7,623 bases of DNA from positions 1 through 7,623 of the forward strand of contig CAAEDX010000006.1 of NCBI GenBank assembly GCA_900754715.1. The letters run 5' to 3'. The position numbers and the translations under genes were made by a program. This document shows positions 1 to 6,035 of the stretch, piece by piece; the first letter of the stretch is position 1; every line of letters starts with the position of its first letter. The notes under the pieces were generated by a model that was not told where the DNA came from, ran no database searches, and worked only from the letters and a program-made list of their open reading frames with translations. Source of the stretch: Erysipelotrichaceae bacterium (GTDB taxonomy: Bacteria; Bacillota_I; Bacilli_A; Erysipelotrichales; Erysipelotrichaceae).

Positions 1-722
1 ATATCCGGCATCAGCTTCAGCACACTGAGAGGAAATGTCATCATAACCGCGCCCAGGCCGCGGGACGCGCAGAGCAGCTCAAAATAGGTGCCGGCAATCA
101 CCACATCCTGAACGGGCTCTCCTTGTCCCAGCGGCGCATGTGGGATCAGCAAATGCGGCGCACCGCAAAAAAGCATGTCAGGACGAACCGTCTTTTCCCA
201 GCGTTTCATGTCTTCATAAGCATCTTTGCCAAACGCCTCAGGATAAATGCCTTTTGACGCAAGCTCTTCCATCCGGGCATATGCGCGCTGCCTAAACCAG
301 TTCATCTGCACACGGTCATCGATCAGCGTAAATTCGACCTGCTGCTTATTGCCGCCGTTTGGAGCATTGGCCAGGCTTTGCAGCATCTCCTCGATCATGG
401 CGGCATCCACATCACGGTCTATAAACCGGCGGCAGGAATGCCGGTTGGCGATCAAAGCATCCATCATCGGCGCTGTCTTTTCATGCGCAGGCACAGGCAG
501 GCTGTCTTCTGGCCGATGTCCGAAAATCGTAATTGCCTGGTTCGGGCATACCGCAAGACAATGTTCACATTTCCAGCAGCCGTTCCAGCCGAACTCATCA
601 AAATCCGCGATCTTTGGCTTTTTTGCCAGATCAAGCGACAGAATGCCGCCAGGACATACTTTCGCGCACTTTCCACAGCCAATGCACCTTTCTGTATCCA
701 CGATAAATCTTGCACGATTCAC
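1..722 (-). CDS. Ferredoxin-fused nitroreductase family protein (partial, C-terminus off the left edge)
   Basis: This is a predicted FMN-dependent oxidoreductase of the nitroreductase superfamily with an N-terminal two-cluster ferredoxin domain. I translated 240 codons; the rest lies beyond base 1. Two classical [4Fe-4S] motifs are visible, with Cys13-16-19-23 and Cys49-52-55-59, each of the form CxxCxxCxxxCP. A nitroreductase domain follows from about residue 86: an RHSCRRF segment (94-100), typical of the FMN phosphate-binding start of the fold, and NAPNGGNKQ (119-127). The family is known to pass electrons from the clusters to FMN and reduce nitro, quinone or enone-like compounds; the substrate here is unknown. 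The start is a GTG (720-722) because an in-frame TGA lies a few codons upstream and the purine-rich SD (complement of 729-738) is well spaced. It is divergent from an HxlR-type regulator, a pairing that suggests local control by that repressor. Confidence 0.93.
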   Translation of the reverse strand, partial: MNRARFIVDTERCIGCGKCAKVCPGGILSLDLAKKPKIADFDEFGWNGCWKCEHCLAVCPNQAITIFGHRPEDSLPVPAHEKTAPMMDALIANRHSCRRFIDRDVDAAMIEEMLQSLANAPNGGNKQQVEFTLIDDRVQMNWFRQRAYARMEELASKGIYPEAFGKDAYEDMKRWEKTVRPDMLFCGAPHLLIPHAPLGQGEPVQDVVIAGTYFELLCASRGLGAVMMTFPLSVLKLMPD

Positions 723-728
723 CTTGGA

Positions 729-738
729 CCCCTCCCTT
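729..738 (-). promoter_or_regulatory. Ribosome binding site fixing the GTG start of the nitroreductase
   Basis: Read on the minus strand this is AGGGAGGGGT, ending 6 nt before the GTG at 722. It supports the GTG start, since no ATG is available between the in-frame upstream TGA and the first iron-sulfur motif. Confidence 0.75.
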
Positions 739-772
739 CATCTTCATTTTAAAGAAGGCTTTTCAAGGCCGC

Positions 773-811
773 AAGTACGCACTTTTTATAGCCTAAATTA
801 CTTTCTGGTAA
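773..811 (-). promoter_or_regulatory. Candidate promoter/operator region of the nitroreductase
   Basis: On the minus strand a TTACCA (806-811) and a TATAAA (785-790) could be -35 and -10 boxes, but the 15-nt spacer is short. Two small dyads overlap them: TTAC-6 nt-GTAA (798-811) and AAGT-4 nt-ACTT (773-784). AAGTAC/GTTAC-rich dyads of this kind resemble sites reported for HxlR/YodB-type repressors, so this is a plausible operator for the divergent regulator. The pairing of boxes is inference. Confidence 0.35.
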
Positions 812-858
812 CCATCACGAGCATTAAAAACATTGATATGGATTTCACAGACAGACCG

Positions 859-890
859 CATGATAATCAATTTATCATGATCTGATCATG
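859..890. promoter_or_regulatory. Two overlapping perfect palindromes before the HxlR gene (operator candidate)
   Basis: CATGATAA (859-866) and TTATCATG (872-879) form a perfect 8-bp inverted repeat around a 5-nt spacer. Overlapping it, CATGATC (876-882) and GATCATG (884-890) form a second perfect 7-bp palindrome around one T. A GATAAT resembling a -10 box (862-867) lies inside the first dyad, with only a weak -35-like TGGATT (839-844) 17 nt upstream. The second palindrome touches the ribosome binding site at 890-897. The position suggests an autoregulatory site for the wHTH protein encoded immediately downstream; binding has not been shown. Confidence 0.5.
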
Positions 891-901
891 GAGGTGGTAA
901 C

Positions 902-1228
902 ATGCTGAAAAAAGAAGAATTGCCTGCTTGCCCGGTAGCTACGACCGTACAATTGAACGGCAGCAAATGGAAGCTGCTGATCTTACGCAATCTGCTCATA
1001 AGGCCATGACGCTTCAATGAATTGCAAAAAGATCTGGCAGGCATCAGTCAAAAAGTGCTGACAGAGAGCCTGCGCACGATGGAAGAAGACGGGATCATCA
1101 CCCGGACCGTGTTCGCTGAAGTACCGCCTAAGGTAGAATACGCGTTAAGTGAGTTAGGAGAATCGATGCGTCCCATCATCAAAGTCATGGAACAATGGGG
1201 CATTTATTATCAAGACGCAAAGAAATGA
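902..1228 (+). pseudogene. HxlR-family winged-helix transcriptional regulator, interrupted by in-frame TGA
   Basis: ATG at 902 follows GGAGGTGG (890-897) with good spacing. Reading through one TGA at codon 36 (1007-1009) gives a full-length HxlR-type protein of 108 residues. It opens with Cys10-Pro-Val near the N-terminus, then GSKWKLLILRNLL, then RP-stop-RFNELQKDL, then GISQKVLTESLRTMEEDGIITR and a C-terminal VEYALSELGESMRPII. In HxlR proteins the stop position is a conserved Trp (RPWRFNEL), so the change is TGG to TGA and the rest of the frame is intact. Either this is a fresh nonsense mutation, a sequencing error, or a codon read through at low level (the next base is C, a leaky context in bacteria). 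A TTG at 1022 could start a C-terminal fragment, but that would lack half of the DNA-binding domain. The intact protein would be a redox- or electrophile-sensing repressor, probably of the divergent nitroreductase and itself. Its N-terminal Cys is where YodB-like members sense thiol stress. Confidence 0.85.
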
Positions 1229-1336
1229 AAAAACTCTTAAGCTGATCTGGACCTGAACAGTACAAATGCAGATGATAAAGGCATGGACCAAATCATCAGA
1301 TTCATATCATTTGCGCTGAATGGAAATCAGATTGCC

Positions 1337-1525
1337 TGACAGCCGCTCTGCTCATGAGACGCCCAGAGCGAAATGCTCGCACTTTAAAAGTACTTGTAAA
1401 GATTGCCAGCAATCCTTACAGAACAAAAAGGCGGCAAGAATGATCGACATCTGTCTCACCGCCTGTCACGTTTCACTGAGCTGAGATTTCGGAAAAAAGG
1501 ATCTTATGTCAGCGGCTCTGCTCAT
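1337..1525. repeat. Imperfect 19-bp direct repeat (1337-1355 and 1507-1525)
   Basis: TGACAGCCGCTCTGCTCAT and TGTCAGCGGCTCTGCTCAT match at 17 of 19 positions, 170 bp apart. The flanks do not align. The first copy carries the left arm of an inverted repeat; the second carries the distal arm of the hairpin after the lipoprotein stop codon. It could be a small duplication or a chance match. Confidence 0.45.
1425..1463 (-). terminator. Candidate intrinsic terminator downstream of the lipoprotein gene
   Basis: On the minus strand GGCGG (1459-1463) and CCGCC (1430-1434) can pair and are followed directly by TTTTT (1425-1429). The loop is long (24 nt), so the core stem is short. A second hairpin, AGCGGC/GCCGCT (1511-1516 and 1531-1536), begins right after the stop codon, with a run of six T about 10 nt beyond it. 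Either could end the minus-strand operon. Confidence 0.45.
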
Positions 1526-1536
1526 TTCATGCCGCT

Positions 1537-2037
1537 TTATTCCGCCAGAGAAAAGGTGATGTTCACCTCATCTTTTCCAAGTGCGTCTTGCCAGCCGCGC
1601 AGATCATCGATCTTTCCCAGCTTTGTATAGCTCCAGGAATTCGTACCATAGAACACGACGATCTGATTTCCCTGATAAAGCACGATATCTCCTGACTGAG
1701 TCGTGGTCTGCACATCGTCTGCAGGGAGCGAGAAACCCAGGGCGCCCACTTTCTCAAAGCCTGCGTAATCACTCATCGAAACAGTGAGCGGTTCATCCTG
1801 CAAATGTGCAGCAAAAGCCTGGGCCGCTTCATTTTCTGCCAATGTGGCAGTGAAGCTGGAGCTGCCGATCTCCACGATCATTTTTTCTTCCATCTGTTCT
1901 TCCTCCTCGATCTGTCCCTCATTCATCGCTGCTTGTTCACCTTGCTGTGCAGCCTGTGTCTCATTTTGGCTTTCGGCACAGCCAGACAGCATGAAAAGCG
2001 TACATGCAAGACAGAAACATATTCTTTTCATCGGCAT
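1537..2037 (-). CDS. Lipoprotein with cyclophilin-like domain
   Basis: This 166-residue protein has a lipoprotein signal: basic N-terminus (MPMKR), hydrophobic core and lipobox LSGC with the modified Cys at residue 20, so it should be anchored on the outer face of the membrane. An acidic, Glu/Gln-rich linker (about 21-52) leads to a globular domain (about 53-164). The domain matches the bacterial cyclophilin-like fold family (PF18050-type) in the pattern MIVEIGSSSFTATL, an LPADD segment, SGDIVLYQGNQIVVFYG, SYTKLGKID and a final VNITF strand. Family members are often secreted or encoded beside oxidoreductases; prolyl isomerase activity is not established for them. The ATG at 2037 has GAGGG about 9 nt upstream; the Met at codon 3 is too far from it. 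It follows the alcohol dehydrogenase by 40 bp on the same strand and is probably the last gene of that operon. Confidence 0.85.
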   Translation of the reverse strand: MPMKRICFCLACTLFMLSGCAESQNETQAAQQGEQAAMNEGQIEEEEQMEEKMIVEIGSSSFTATLAENEAAQAFAAHLQDEPLTVSMSDYAGFEKVGALGFSLPADDVQTTTQSGDIVLYQGNQIVVFYGTNSWSYTKLGKIDDLRGWQDALGKDEVNITFSLAE

Positions 2038-2077
2038 CTTTTTCTTCCCTCATGTCATTGCGATCGGGCAGCTGGTG

Positions 2078-3247
2078 CTACATGCTTTCGATCAGGATCT
2101 TTTTGACTTCATCCCGGCTGAGGACTTTATATCCGCCTTCCATGATCAAGGTGCCATCCGCGATGCCATCAAGCATCGCTTCAGTGACGCCTAATTCAGT
2201 GAGACGCATCGTCAGTCCAAGTTCCCGCATCCAGCTTTCCATCGCATTCAATCCTTCATCAGCGATCTGCGCATCGCTTTTTCCAGAAGGATCCACATCC
2301 CACACATTGATGGCAAAGCGTTTAAATTTGGCCAAGCCGTATGGCATGATATATCGATAATAAGGAAGCGATACCGCGGCCAGCGTCATGCCATGGGTGG
2401 CATTCGTATATGCGCCCACGGACTGCCCGATCATGTGTACCATCCAGTCTGTCGTCTTGCCTCGGGAGATCAGCGTGTTCAATGCCCATGTGGCGGTCCA
2501 CATGATATTGCTGCGGGCCTCATCATCGTGCGGTTCCCGATTGGCGATCCTGCTGGAATGCAGCAAAGAGCGCATCAGTCCCTCACTGAGATAATCACTG
2601 GTATTGTCATCCTCGCCCGAAAAATACTGTTCGCAGATATGATTGAAGATATCGTAGATACCCGCCGTCATCTGCTCATGCGGCAATGTCATCGTATAGC
2701 TCGGATTCAAGATGGCAAAGCGCGGCATGATCTTCTCATCCGCAAAGACATGACCGATCTTCATCTTGGTCTTGGGATTCGTAATGACTGCGCCCGCGTT
2801 CATCTCTGAGCCTGTGCCGGCCATCGTCAATACACAGCCGACCGGCAGCGTCTCGCATTCCGGCTCTTCAAAGCGGACATAATACTTCTCCCATGGGTCT
2901 TCCGCGCAGTTCACACAGACCGATACGGCCTTCGCATAATCGCACACCGAACCGCCGCCTACCGCTAGGAGCAGATCCGCGTGATGCGCACGGGCGATCG
3001 CTATTCCCTCATACAGCTTTTCCAAGGTCGGGTTCGGCATGACCCCGGCGATCTCCGCGACATGCTTTCCATGCGCGTTCAGGATCTGGCATACTTCATC
3101 ATAGATGCCGTTTTTCTTGATAGACCCACCGCCATAGATCAGGATCACATTGTTTCCATACTTAGGCAACTCCGCATTCAGATAGCGCAATGAATCATTT
3201 CCAAAATACAGTTTCGTCGGATTACAATAAACAAAATTTCCAAGCAT
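2078..3247 (-). CDS. Iron-containing alcohol dehydrogenase (BDH/YqhD-type)
   Basis: This is a predicted cytosolic NAD(P)H-dependent group III alcohol dehydrogenase that interconverts aldehydes and alcohols. The 389-residue length is normal for the BDH-like branch. The N-terminal dinucleotide domain shows GGGS (39-42), GGGSVCDYAKA (97-107, cofactor binding) and TGSEMN (145-150). The metal ligands are all present with family spacing: Asp199 and His203 in YDIFNHICEQYF, His271 and His285 in VHMIGQSVGAYTNATHG, matching Asp194/His198/His267/His281 of E. coli YqhD. The ATG at 3247 is preceded by GGAAGGAG at a spacing of 9. It begins 24 bp after the SDR gene and precedes the lipoprotein by 40 bp, so the three genes are very likely co-transcribed. 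Stop is TAG. The substrate is not readable from sequence; detoxification of short aldehydes or fermentation alcohols are the usual roles. Confidence 0.95.
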   Translation of the reverse strand: MLGNFVYCNPTKLYFGNDSLRYLNAELPKYGNNVILIYGGGSIKKNGIYDEVCQILNAHGKHVAEIAGVMPNPTLEKLYEGIAIARAHHADLLLAVGGGSVCDYAKAVSVCVNCAEDPWEKYYVRFEEPECETLPVGCVLTMAGTGSEMNAGAVITNPKTKMKIGHVFADEKIMPRFAILNPSYTMTLPHEQMTAGIYDIFNHICEQYFSGEDDNTSDYLSEGLMRSLLHSSRIANREPHDDEARSNIMWTATWALNTLISRGKTTDWMVHMIGQSVGAYTNATHGMTLAAVSLPYYRYIMPYGLAKFKRFAINVWDVDPSGKSDAQIADEGLNAMESWMRELGLTMRLTELGVTEAMLDGIADGTLIMEGGYKVLSRDEVKKILIESM

Positions 3248-3271
3248 CGTTCACCGCTCCTTCCATATATC

Positions 3272-4042
3272 TTATAAGAACGCGCCGTTGCAAACCTGGA
3301 GGACCTGTCCTTTTACCGCTTTGCCCATCTTGCTTGCCAAAAACAGACATGCGTAAGCCTGATCCATCGGATCGCATTCAGGACCAGGAAAATAGACAAA
3401 GTGCTTGCTGTATTCCAGCATCTTTGCCCCGCCAGGCTGTTCCCCTGCTTTATTGGCCAAATGGGCCGGTGTGAGCGTTGCGCCAGGCGCGACCGCGTTG
3501 CAGCGGATATTGGTATCGATCAGCCGCATGGCCACATTCTTGGTCAGCGTGTTCAGTGCGCCCTTGGTCGAAGTATAAGTTGCGCCGCAGAATGGCCGCG
3601 TGCCATTGACCGAAGAGATATTGATGATCACTCCGTCATTTTTGGGCAGGAAGATCTTCAGCGCTTCCCGGATATAGCGCATCGGGCCGCCCAAATTCGT
3701 ATCCATGACATACTTCATCCACTCATCGTCTGTCTCATCGATCATCTTCTGCTCACCGATGCCGGCATTATTGATCAGGATATCCACATCCCCAAAGGTG
3801 TCTAAAGCTGTCCCAAATACCTTCTTTGTGTCTGCTGTAGAGCACACATCTGCCACGACGCCGACGGCCTTTCCGCCTTTGGCCTTGATCGCGTCCACCA
3901 CTTCATCCAGTTTTTCCTGATGTCTGGCCGTGATCACGACGCTGGCGCCTTCTTCCGCAAACAGCTCTGCCATCGATCGTCCCATGCCATAACTGGCACC
4001 TGTAATGATCGCGACTTTTCCGTCTAATAATCTTGCCTCCAT
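3272..4042 (-). CDS. SDR-family NAD(P)-dependent oxidoreductase
   Basis: A classical short-chain dehydrogenase/reductase of 256 residues, the usual length. It has the Rossmann glycine motif TGASYGMG (14-21), NNAG (91-94), the catalytic Ser in NISSVNG (Ser143 or Ser144) and YTSTK with catalytic Tyr156 and Lys160. An Arg at residue 40 (TARH), after the second strand, resembles NADP-preferring SDRs. The substrate is unknown; the related set includes 3-oxoacyl reductases and sugar or steroid dehydrogenases. I chose the ATG at 4042 because AAAGGAG lies 7 nt upstream and the first strand (DGKVAIITG) follows at once. The frame stays open to an ATG at 4099, but that start has no ribosome binding site and lies upstream of the predicted -10 box. 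It is the first gene of a probable operon with the iron alcohol dehydrogenase and a lipoprotein. Confidence 0.94.
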   Translation of the reverse strand: MEARLLDGKVAIITGASYGMGRSMAELFAEEGASVVITARHQEKLDEVVDAIKAKGGKAVGVVADVCSTADTKKVFGTALDTFGDVDILINNAGIGEQKMIDETDDEWMKYVMDTNLGGPMRYIREALKIFLPKNDGVIINISSVNGTRPFCGATYTSTKGALNTLTKNVAMRLIDTNIRCNAVAPGATLTPAHLANKAGEQPGGAKMLEYSKHFVYFPGPECDPMDQAYACLFLASKMGKAVKGQVLQVCNGAFL

Positions 4043-4070
4043 ATCCAAGCTCCTTTCTCTCGCTGATTTC

Positions 4071-4099
4071 ATTTTATGATGCGCCATATCATATTTCAA
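4071..4099 (-). promoter_or_regulatory. Sigma-A type promoter of the SDR-ADH-lipoprotein operon
   Basis: On the minus strand TTGAAA (4094-4099) and TAAAAT (4071-4076) are separated by exactly 17 nt. Transcription would start near 4064, leaving a short leader with the AAAGGAG before the ATG at 4042. This is the best-matching promoter in the window. Confidence 0.7.
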
Positions 4100-4121
4100 A
4101 TACTTATATTAAATAGGCTTC

Positions 4122-4138
4122 CATAGTTTTTGACTATG
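4122..4138. promoter_or_regulatory. 6-5-6 inverted repeat upstream of the SDR promoter
   Basis: CATAGT (4122-4127) and ACTATG (4133-4138) are perfect inverted arms around TTTTG, about 23 bp upstream of the SDR -35 box. On the plus strand it is followed by six T (4139-4144), so it could also be a weak terminator, though its stem is AT-rich and no plus-strand gene precedes it. A regulator site for the SDR operon or for the divergent corA-like gene is the simpler reading. Confidence 0.4.
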
Positions 4139-4410
4139 TTTTTTGGATGTGTCAGATCTTCCACCTGCTAATTTATGGTGTGATTCAAAAATATTTTGTA
4201 ATAAGCGAGATGATCCGCGCAGAGCCATCTCGATATGAACCATTTAGAATTTCTTCAGGAAGCTTTCCACAACAAGAAAAAGTCATCTGTTCAAAGGCAA
4301 AACACCTTTTTGTCCTGTCTCTCGCTGAACATGTTAAAATACATATAGCTCAATGCTCTGCAAATGTTCATTGCTGTTTTCGACCAAATATACCTAGAGG
4401 AGGATCACTG
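4139..4410 (+). other. Non-coding stretch before the CorA-type gene
   Basis: This completes a 368-bp divergent gap (4043-4410). The frame of the downstream gene is open back to an ATG at 4147, but the encoded residues resemble nothing in CorA proteins and there is no ribosome binding site there. A perfect 7-bp inverted repeat CGAGATG/CATCTCG (4206-4212 and 4226-4232) is visible. A TAAAAT (4335-4340) with TTGTCC (4310-4315) is a possible but long-spaced (19 nt) promoter. I do not recognise an M-box or other Mg-sensing riboswitch. Confidence 0.5.
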
Positions 4411-5310
4411 ATGAAATGTTATCAATGGAAAAAAACCGCGATTGAATGCTCACTTGATCAAATCATTCGTACGGATCTCCCTATGCTGGTGATCACCACT
4501 GATGAAGAGATCAAAGCTGATCCGCATTTAGATCAAATGCTCCCGGAGGGAAGCAAAAAGGAAAATCGAAAAAGCAAGTGTTATGCCGAAAACCACACCA
4601 GATATATTTCAGGTCATCTGAAAGATCTCAAGACAATGCGTCAAAAACATATTGAATTTCGATTCATCTTGTTTTCCAAAGGCTGTATCCTCATCAGCAT
4701 CTCTTCTGATCCGCAGCTGATGCATCAGGCATTAAAAGACAGTACTTCCCCTTTTGATTTCTTTGTCAGATTGCTTGAGAAGATGCATGAACATGATTAC
4801 TACATCATCAGCGAGCTTGAAGAAAAGCTGGATCGTTTAGAGGATGAGATCCTGGACAACAAGCTGAATAACTTTGATCGCGCCTATTCAAAGATCCGTT
4901 TTAAGATCCGCCACTCTTACCGTCATTACCAGCAGCTCGAGGATTTCTGTGACAAGCTGCTGGAAAACCACATCAACCTGTTTGACATGGAGACGATCTC
5001 TGCGCTTACGCGGTTCAGCGAACAAGCCGAAAGAACACATGATGATCTGTATGGATTGCGTGAATACTCCATGCAGATCGGGCAGGTCCACGAATCCCAG
5101 ATCGATCAGCGGGAAAACCACATCATGAAGATACTGACTACAGTCACCATTTTGTTTTCCCCAGCAACTTTGATCGTCGGATGGTATGGCATGAATTTTA
5201 CGAAAATGCCTGAATTACAATGGGATCTTGGCTATTTGTTCGTGATCCTGCTCAGCATCTCGGCCACGGTCATCACGTTCTTGATCTTAAAGATCAAAAA
5301 ATTTTTCTGA
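4411..5310 (+). CDS. CorA-family divalent metal ion transporter
   Basis: A predicted inner-membrane channel of the CorA/MIT family for Mg2+ or another divalent metal (Co2+, Ni2+ and Zn2+ are alternatives). The 299-residue protein has a soluble N-terminal alpha/beta part, a long charged helical stretch rich in Glu, Asp, Lys and Arg (about 130-235) that forms the funnel stalk in known CorA structures, and two C-terminal membrane helices (about 240-258 and 273-293). The signature GMN (260-262, in WYGMNFTKMPEL) ends the first helix, and the tail is basic (KIKKFF). It is slightly shorter than the usual 310-320 residues. The ATG at 4411 follows AGAGGAGG (4396-4403) by 7 nt. It stands alone, divergent from the SDR operon, and is followed by a hairpin terminator. 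Confidence 0.93.
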   Translation: MKCYQWKKTAIECSLDQIIRTDLPMLVITTDEEIKADPHLDQMLPEGSKKENRKSKCYAENHTRYISGHLKDLKTMRQKHIEFRFILFSKGCILISISSDPQLMHQALKDSTSPFDFFVRLLEKMHEHDYYIISELEEKLDRLEDEILDNKLNNFDRAYSKIRFKIRHSYRHYQQLEDFCDKLLENHINLFDMETISALTRFSEQAERTHDDLYGLREYSMQIGQVHESQIDQRENHIMKILTTVTILFSPATLIVGWYGMNFTKMPELQWDLGYLFVILLSISATVITFLILKIKKFF

Positions 5311-5347
5311 TGAACGCTGCGCATGATCAAAGAAGATCGACAATGCG

Positions 5348-5381
5348 AAAAAACGCTGCTTCCTATTGCGGGAGCAGCTTT
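5348..5381. terminator. Intrinsic terminator, probably bidirectional, after the CorA-type gene
   Basis: GCTGCTTCC (5355-5363) pairs with GGGAGCAGC (5370-5378), nine pairs with one G-U, around a TATTGC loop. On the plus strand only TTTC follows; on the minus strand a six-T run (complement of 5348-5353) follows, so it works better for transcripts arriving from the right. It lies between two converging units. Confidence 0.7.
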
Positions 5382-5463
5382 CTGCCTGTCATCTTTATGA
5401 GAACATGCACCCTCAATGCGCATGGATGCTTAATTTCTTGTTTGATCAGCTATCCTTTTGCAG

Positions 5464-5495
5464 AAAAAAAGCCGCCTGATCTCTCAAGTGACTTT
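5464..5495 (-). terminator. Intrinsic terminator of the flavin reductase / TIGR04076 unit
   Basis: On the minus strand AAAGTCACTTGA pairs with TCAGGCGGCTTT around a GAGA tetraloop, giving a 12-position stem with one A-C mismatch and two G-U pairs. A run of T (complement of 5464-5470) follows immediately. It starts about 35 bp after the stop codon at 5530. Confidence 0.7.
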
Positions 5496-5529
5496 AGTTC
5501 ATCCTATCCTGTGCCATCATTTTGCAAAG

Positions 5530-5952
5530 TCAGGACTCTTCAACATCAATTCTTTCGATCTTGAAGATAACGGGTCTGGTGCCGTCATTGCAGCAGGCAA
5601 TCATGACTTTATCATCATTTGTCCATCCATGCATGATCGCTCCGCCCTGCAATGCGGAATAAATATATCTGCTGATGGCGTCCCATGCTTCTGAACAGAA
5701 GGGAACGCCTTCGCTTCCGCAATGCATCGTTCCAGGAGAAAGCAGCACGCCCTCATCTGGCTGTCCGCTTTTCACCAGAGTACCTGCTCCCATATGCCAG
5801 TAATCATCTCGCTCATCATTTCGATAAAAAATAAATTCATCGCCCACATGATAACAAGCACATTTCCCGCTGTTGGGATTTGCGCAATATTGCGCTTGTA
5901 ATTCTGGAAATAACTTTTTGTCTAAAACAGTAACCTTTACTCTATGTTCCAT
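5530..5952 (-). CDS. TIGR04076-family protein (Cys-rich, function unknown)
   Basis: This small cytosolic protein of 140 residues closely follows the TIGR04076 pattern: VKVTVLDKKLFPELQ at the start, YCANPNSGKCACYHVGDEF (22-40), then CSEAWDAISRYIYSALQGG (86-104) and GWTNDDKVMIACCNDGTRPV (109-128). Seven Cys (23, 31, 33, 78, 86, 120, 121) suggest metal or redox chemistry, but no biochemical role is established that I know of. The start at 5952 is preferred: AAGGAG lies 12 nt upstream (complement of 5965-5970), a little long, and family-like sequence begins right there. The frame continues to an ATG at 6021 without a ribosome binding site. It lies 83 bp after the flavin reductase gene on the same strand and probably shares its transcript. 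Confidence 0.88.
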   Translation of the reverse strand: MEHRVKVTVLDKKLFPELQAQYCANPNSGKCACYHVGDEFIFYRNDERDDYWHMGAGTLVKSGQPDEGVLLSPGTMHCGSEGVPFCSEAWDAISRYIYSALQGGAIMHGWTNDDKVMIACCNDGTRPVIFKIERIDVEES

Positions 5953-6035
5953 ATCGCATCTTTTCTCCTTAACGATATCGCGGCCATCTTTAGCCAGATA
6001 TCCTCTGCCGTTTGACTTCATTCGAGCAGAAATGA

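Larger units (their letters stand above)
1229..1536. other. Convergent intergenic region without a convincing gene
   Basis: This stretch separates the HxlR gene (+) from the lipoprotein gene (-). I see no coding sequence with a ribosome binding site. It holds a perfect 7-bp inverted repeat CGCTCTG/CAGAGCG (1344-1350 and 1364-1370) without a T-run, an AAGTACTT palindrome (1388-1395), a minus-strand terminator candidate (1425-1463) and an imperfect 19-bp direct repeat (1337-1355 and 1507-1525). Confidence 0.6.

Noticed and set aside
247..885. A 212-codon plus-strand open frame opposite the nitroreductase
   Set aside because: It is antisense to a gene with two intact iron-sulfur motifs, and its translation shows no domain.
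1007..1009. TGA as selenocysteine or as a reassigned Trp codon
   Set aside because: The family has Trp, not Cys, at this place, and TGA is used as the stop of several intact genes in the window while Trp is written TGG elsewhere.
1283..1339. An 18-codon ATG frame in the convergent gap
   Set aside because: There is no convincing ribosome binding site and no recognisable peptide pattern.
2393..2809. A 138-codon plus-strand open frame opposite the alcohol dehydrogenase
   Set aside because: It is a shadow of the minus-strand gene, without a ribosome binding site or family resemblance.
4043..4099. A start of the SDR protein at 4099
   Set aside because: It would lie upstream of the predicted -10 box and lacks a ribosome binding site; the ATG at 4042 has AAAGGAG and begins right before the Rossmann fold.
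4147..4410. An 88-codon N-terminal extension of the CorA-type protein starting at 4147
   Set aside because: There is no ribosome binding site at 4147, the residues do not look like a CorA N-terminus, and AGAGGAGG marks the ATG at 4411.
5953..6021. A start of the TIGR04076 protein at 6021
   Set aside because: No SD sequence precedes it and the extra 23 residues are unlike the family; AAGGAG lies ahead of the ATG at 5952.
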